Assembly: GCA_964640655.1 (NCBI GenBank)
Contig: CAZXFT010000008.1
Location: 1-64,000 of the forward strand
Direction of reading: 5' to 3'
Origin: BJGO01 sp964640655
GTDB lineage: Bacteria > Bacteroidota > Bacteroidia > Chitinophagales > UBA10324
DNA length: 64,000 bases
The notes under the pieces were generated by a model that made no database searches, was not told the origin of the DNA, and was given only the letters and a program-made list of their open reading frames with translations. Below, piece after piece: positions 59,885 to 64,000 of this stretch. Position numbers and translations under genes: made by a program. Numbering within the stretch: position 1 is the first letter of the stretch; each line of letters starts with the position of its first letter.

Positions 59885-62584
59885 TTAAAATAACTCTGTT
59901 TGACCCTTGTTATTTGTTTTTACCTCTATCTCTTTTTTTTTAATCGGTTTTATCTCCCATTCCATATCAATCTTGGGATTTGTATTTTGAAGATTGATCT
60001 TGTTGTGAGGTGTTTTTTTAGTGTTGGCGGAATCTGCTTTTTGAATAGTGGTTTGCGCTTTAATTTGAACAGAACCCGATAAGGTTTTGGAGATTGAAGA
60101 ATCTGCTTCTATAACTTGAATCTCAATCAAATTATTATCTAAAACTTTGTTTCCCAATGCTTTCCACCCTTTTACATCAATTACCTTTTCGGGTATTATT
60201 GTTTTTGAAGACGGTTGTTTTTTCTTGCCGTATTTCAGCTCAAATGCATTTGATTGATTTGTGGAAACTGCAAATACTTTACTTTCAGGATGCTCTGTTA
60301 TAAACAGAAATTTCTTGTCGGCTGTCTGAGTTTCAAGTTGAAAGCGTTTAATGTAGAAACAGGATGTATTCCCTTCAAAATAAATGCAATTGATAATTGA
60401 AGTTGGTTGATACTTATCTATGAGCATCACTTTTGAAGAGTCATAGCGATTGGTTAATTCGTAATTGGTCAGTTCATAGTTTCCATTTTCGTAAATCACC
60501 AGAATCTTATCCTCATTTTGGAACTCCCCAATAAGTTTTCCTTTGCCTTCGGTATTCAATCGTGATATGGTGTCGTCGAACCAGATATTTATGCCTGAAA
60601 TTGTAGCCGCACCTTTCTCTAAAAACTTAACATTTTTCACCGGATACCTGGTGAGTATATTACCTTGTGATGATCGGCCTTTAATTGCAAGTTCTGTAAA
60701 GTTGTATTCAAATTCCTTAATCTTTGCTTTACAACGCGGATCAAGTATCACCCTTACCTTTTCCGATTCTGCATTAGGATTAACTGTGAAATAGTGCACT
60801 TTAGAGCCTTCACTACCCTTTGTTAAATCATATTCTTTGTCGCGAGTGATGCCGGAAACATTAAAGCGTTTAACCATTACTGAACCCATCTTACCATCAC
60901 GATAAATCATGTGATAAGTAGTACGTTCGTCATTCTTCTTAAAAATAGCCAGGAAGATAACCTTCTTACCGACAAAGGTTTTTTCGGCAACTCGGGTAAT
61001 CATCATCTTGCCATCCTCTCTAAAAACAATGATATCGTCTAAGTCCGAACAATCTGTAACAAACTCATCCTTTTTCAATCCGTATCCTATAAAGCCGTCT
61101 TCGCGGTTAACATATAACTTCTGATTAGCTAGTGCAACGGTCTGCGCTTTGATGGTATCAAATGTTTTGATTTCAGTTTTACGCTCTCGACCACTGCCAT
61201 ACTTTTTCAATAAGGTTTCAAAATACTTAATAGTAAAATCACGGATGTGTTCCAGATCGTACTTCGTTTGTTCTATCTCTGCCTCAACACCTTTTATATG
61301 CTCATCAGCTTTGAAAGAATCGAACTTAGAAATGCGTTTAATCTTTATTTCAGTGAGTCTTACAATATCTTCTTGAGTTATGGCTCTGCGGAATAATTTT
61401 TTATACTTCTGCAGACCTTTGTCAATGGTACTTATTACTGCTTCCCAAGTTACACACTCTTCAATGTCGCGGTAGATTCGCTTTTCGATAAATATCTTTT
61501 CGAGTGAGGAATAGTGCCAGTCTTCCTCAAGTTCAGAAAGTTTAATCTCCAACTCGCGCTTAAGTAGCGCCTGTGTGTTTTCTGTATTTATTTTCAATAA
61601 ATCAGTTACGCCAATAAACTGTGGCTTCTGATTAACAATTACACAACAATTTGGAGAAATAGAGAACTCACAATCAGTGAAAGCATAGAGCGCATCAATG
61701 GTAATGTCTGTGCTTACACCAGGAGCTAGATGAACCACAATCTCCACATCTTTCGCAGTGTTGTCCTCAACCTTTCTGATCTTAATTTTTCCGTTGTCGT
61801 TAGCTTTCAGGATAGAGTCTATCAACGATCCGGTTGTAGTACTGAAAGGTATTTCACGAATTACAAGGGTTTTCTTGTCCAACTCTTCAATTCTTGCACG
61901 AACTCTAATCTTACCTCCGCGTTTTCCATCATTATAGTTGGCAACATCAACTTGACCACCGGTTGGAAAATCAGGATAGATATTCACTTTTTTATTTCGA
62001 AGTATATCAATAGATGCTTTGATAAGTTCTATAAAGTTATGAGGCAGCACTCTAGTGCTTAAACCAACTGCAATACCATCAACACCCTGTGCGAGCAGTA
62101 ATGGAAACTTAACCGGTAAGGTTAACGGTTCACGCTTTCGACCATCATAAGATAATTGCCACCCTGTTGTTTTAGTGTTGTACAAAACATCTAGAGCAAA
62201 TTTGGAAAGGCGAGCTTCAATATAACGAGCAGCAGCTGCTGGATCTCCGGTCCTTATATCTCCCCAGTTACCTTGAGTATCAATCAATAAATCCTTCTGA
62301 CCAATATTGATGATAGCATCGCCAATAGAAGCATCTCCATGTGGATGATACTGCATGGACTGACCAATGATGTTGGCGACCTTGTTGTAGCGACCATCTT
62401 CCATTTCGTACATGGCGTGAAGAATACGTCGTTGGACAGGTTTCAAACCATCTTCTACTGCAGGCACGGCACGTTCAAGTATTACATAGGAGGCATAATC
62501 AATAAACCAGTTTTCGTACATGTTATGAACGGCATGTAGGTCGTTATTGTCTTCAAGGTGTTTATCAGCAGGGTTAAATGCCAT
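59885..62584 (-). CDS. parC: DNA topoisomerase IV subunit A
   Basis: 899 residues. The breakage-reunion domain has PAVEDGLKPVQRRILHAMYE (in two parts), QYHPHGDASIGDA and the catalytic Tyr121 preceded by Arg120 in AAARYIEARL. A coiled region (about 380-480) is followed by a beta-pinwheel-type C-terminus and a long charged tail (after about 820; KKKEIEVKTNN). It decatenates chromosomes with ParE. A gyrase A assignment is less likely because the C-terminal GyrA box is not evident. ParE is not in the window. Confidence 0.92.
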   Translation of the reverse strand: MAFNPADKHLEDNNDLHAVHNMYENWFIDYASYVILERAVPAVEDGLKPVQRRILHAMYEMEDGRYNKVANIIGQSMQYHPHGDASIGDAIINIGQKDLLIDTQGNWGDIRTGDPAAAARYIEARLSKFALDVLYNTKTTGWQLSYDGRKREPLTLPVKFPLLLAQGVDGIAVGLSTRVLPHNFIELIKASIDILRNKKVNIYPDFPTGGQVDVANYNDGKRGGKIRVRARIEELDKKTLVIREIPFSTTTGSLIDSILKANDNGKIKIRKVEDNTAKDVEIVVHLAPGVSTDITIDALYAFTDCEFSISPNCCVIVNQKPQFIGVTDLLKINTENTQALLKRELEIKLSELEEDWHYSSLEKIFIEKRIYRDIEECVTWEAVISTIDKGLQKYKKLFRRAITQEDIVRLTEIKIKRISKFDSFKADEHIKGVEAEIEQTKYDLEHIRDFTIKYFETLLKKYGSGRERKTEIKTFDTIKAQTVALANQKLYVNREDGFIGYGLKKDEFVTDCSDLDDIIVFREDGKMMITRVAEKTFVGKKVIFLAIFKKNDERTTYHMIYRDGKMGSVMVKRFNVSGITRDKEYDLTKGSEGSKVHYFTVNPNAESEKVRVILDPRCKAKIKEFEYNFTELAIKGRSSQGNILTRYPVKNVKFLEKGAATISGINIWFDDTISRLNTEGKGKLIGEFQNEDKILVIYENGNYELTNYELTNRYDSSKVMLIDKYQPTSIINCIYFEGNTSCFYIKRFQLETQTADKKFLFITEHPESKVFAVSTNQSNAFELKYGKKKQPSSKTIIPEKVIDVKGWKALGNKVLDNNLIEIQVIEADSSISKTLSGSVQIKAQTTIQKADSANTKKTPHNKINLQNTNPKIDMEWEIKPIKKKEIEVKTNNKGQTELF

Positions 62585-62691
62585 ATGTATGGTTAAGATT
62601 ATTGGATGTAATGCAGCTAAGTTCTGTTTACAGAAAAATAATTGCTGAAGTCCTTTTCCACATTACTGTTGCTCAGGTTGTTCTTTGTATG

Positions 62692-62730
62692 AAAAATAAA
62701 ACAACAAGGCGCACTCTCATATACGCCTTG
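62692..62730 (-). terminator. pruA terminator
   Basis: CAAGGCG / CGCCTTG pairs around a 12-nt loop. Read leftwards it follows the pruA stop and runs into a T-rich tract (TTGTTTTATTTTT). Confidence 0.6.
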
Positions 62731-62749
62731 CAATAAAAGAAATTAGGCG

Positions 62750-64000
62750 CTATTCTTCCAAAAACGGATAACGATAATCTGTTGGCGGCAATAAGTTTTC
62801 TTTTATAGTTCGAGCTGAAACCCAACGCAGCAAATTCAAAGACGAGCCTGCCTTGTCGTTGGTTCCCGATGCACGTGCACCACCAAAAGGTTGCTGGCCT
62901 ACCACTGCTCCGGTAGGTTTATCGTTGATATAAAAGTTACCTGCTGCGTGACGCAATTTTTCTGTTGCAAGTTTAACCGCTGCTCTGTCATGTGAAATGA
63001 TAGCGCCGGTGAGTGAATAAACAGAAGTATCGTTTACAACATCTAAAGTGTCCGCATATCTATTTTCATCATAAACATAAATGGTGAGTACAGGACCAAA
63101 AATTTCTTCGCACATAGTTCTATATTTAGGATTCTTAGCCAATAGTATTGTTGGTTCAATGAAATAACCTTCTTTCTTACTGTAGTTACCTCCTGCTATC
63201 ACCTCAACTTCAGATGATTTCTTAGCTTCATCAATATACGAAGTAATACTATCAAAAGCTTTCTCATCAATAACTGCATTGATAAAGTTGCTGAAGTCTT
63301 CTGTTGTACCCATTTTGAATGTAGCTAAATCGGCGAGTACTCGTTCTTTGACCCGTGGCCATAAGTTTGAAGGAATATAAGCACGTGAAGCTGCGGAACA
63401 TTTTTGTCCCTGATATTCAAACGCACCACGACTTAAGGCTGTTGCAACTATATCAATATCGGCACTCGGATGAACCATTACAAAATCCTTACCTCCTGTT
63501 TCACCTACTATGCGCGGGTAAGATTTATACCTTGTGATGTTCTGTCCTATTGACTTCCACATTCCCTGAAATACTCCGGTTGAACCTGTAAAATGAACTC
63601 CTGCAAAATCGGAGTGATTAAAGATAATTTCACCGGTTAATGGTCCAGGAGTGTATATCAAATTAATGACACCGTCAGGTAAACCTGCTTCGCGTAGAAC
63701 TTCCATAATCACGTTGGCAGAAAAAATCTGGGTATTTGCAGGCTTCCACACTACGGTGTTGCCCATTAATGCTGCACTAGTTGGTAAGTTACCTGCTATG
63801 GCAGTGAAGTTGAATGGTGTAATGGCAAATACAAATCCTTCGAGCGGACGATACTCCACCCTGTTCCAGGTGGCCTTTGGTGAATATGGTTGTTCAGAAT
63901 AAATCTGTGCCATATACTGAACATTGAATCGTAAAAAGTCAATCAACTCGCATGAACTGTCTATTTCAGCCTGATACACATTTTTAGACTGGCACAACAT
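62750..64000 (-). CDS. pruA: L-glutamate gamma-semialdehyde (P5C) dehydrogenase, C-terminal part
   Basis: 416 residues in the window; the start lies beyond the right edge, so about a quarter of the usual ~540-residue protein is missing. Visible are the cofactor-site VWKPANTQIFSANVI, HFTGSTGVFQ, the general-base ETGGKD and the catalytic cysteine in YQGQKCSAASR; the C-terminal PFGGARASGTNDKAG is typical of this dehydrogenase. It oxidises glutamate semialdehyde to glutamate with NAD+ in proline breakdown. Its companion PutA/PRODH is not visible. Confidence 0.92.
   Translation of the reverse strand: MLCQSKNVYQAEIDSSCELIDFLRFNVQYMAQIYSEQPYSPKATWNRVEYRPLEGFVFAITPFNFTAIAGNLPTSAALMGNTVVWKPANTQIFSANVIMEVLREAGLPDGVINLIYTPGPLTGEIIFNHSDFAGVHFTGSTGVFQGMWKSIGQNITRYKSYPRIVGETGGKDFVMVHPSADIDIVATALSRGAFEYQGQKCSAASRAYIPSNLWPRVKERVLADLATFKMGTTEDFSNFINAVIDEKAFDSITSYIDEAKKSSEVEVIAGGNYSKKEGYFIEPTILLAKNPKYRTMCEEIFGPVLTIYVYDENRYADTLDVVNDTSVYSLTGAIISHDRAAVKLATEKLRHAAGNFYINDKPTGAVVGQQPFGGARASGTNDKAGSSLNLLRWVSARTIKENLLPPTDYRYPFLEE

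Overview
This window is a chromosomal segment of a member of the Bacteroidota, probably an environmental lineage near Chitinophagales/Sphingobacteriales. The evidence is its low GC content, several type IX secretion system (T9SS) components and substrates (PorP/SprF, a PorE-like OmpA protein, type A and type B sorting domains), futalosine-pathway menaquinone genes (mqnA, mqnD), Bacteroidota-type TAnnTTTG -7 promoter elements, weak Shine-Dalgarno signals and many TTG/GTG starts. The species cannot be fixed from sequence alone.

Layout. 1-2.4 kb is an accessory strip: a very AT-rich secreted transglutaminase-like gene lies between inverted 9-bp boundaries with an attC-like fold behind it, followed by a start-less ORF and a decayed mobile-element scrap. 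2.4-5.7 kb holds a small secreted protein, a beta carbonic anhydrase, a SulP anion/bicarbonate transporter and a PspC protein. 5.7-15.7 kb is housekeeping: a TonB-like protein, mqnA, a histidine phosphatase, a SirB1-like protein, mqnD, an nrnA operon with two FKBP isomerases, ndk, and an accA-unknown-dapA operon, then tRNA-Asp. 15.9-31.2 kb is a surface and secretion region: an Asp-box T9SS protein, an operon of two tandem choice-of-anchor-L adhesins with PorP/SprF and a PorE-like OmpA protein, a Wzx-type flippase and a third type B adhesin. 31.2-39.0 kb is a surface-glycan cluster (Fuc4NAc-transferase-like protein, NeuD-type acetyltransferase, DegT aminotransferase, methyltransferase, GT4, YfhO). 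39-48 kb is mixed: two coiled-coil proteins, FAH hydrolase, SET-domain protein, tRNA-Arg, ung, a solitary HsdR_N nuclease domain, glutamate dehydrogenase, CcmBCD, DUF1573, YajC and CoaE. 48-56 kb has two secreted proteins (one Omp28/thioredoxin-like with a sorting tail) and an operon for a tripartite ABC/HlyD/TolC exporter whose ATPase departs from consensus in three motifs. 56.3-64 kb has a tiny lipoprotein, an Mpl-type ligase, an exonuclease, a polyprenol-phosphate sugar transferase, a small unknown protein, parC and the C-terminal part of pruA.

How it fits together. The strongest theme is the cell surface. Three type B sorting-domain adhesins sit with a PorP/SprF protein, thought to assist that substrate class, and a PorE-like peptidoglycan-anchored protein. 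A glycan gene cluster is directly coupled to one adhesin gene. T9SS cargo in some Bacteroidota is anchored on a special lipopolysaccharide, so a link between glycan and adhesins is plausible but is an inference. No CRISPR array, intact insertion sequence, rRNA operon or phage was seen. The best candidates for something undescribed are the exporter with the non-canonical ATPase (51.1-56.1 kb), the adhesin operon with its CxxC-bearing repeats, and the cassette-like strip at the left edge.
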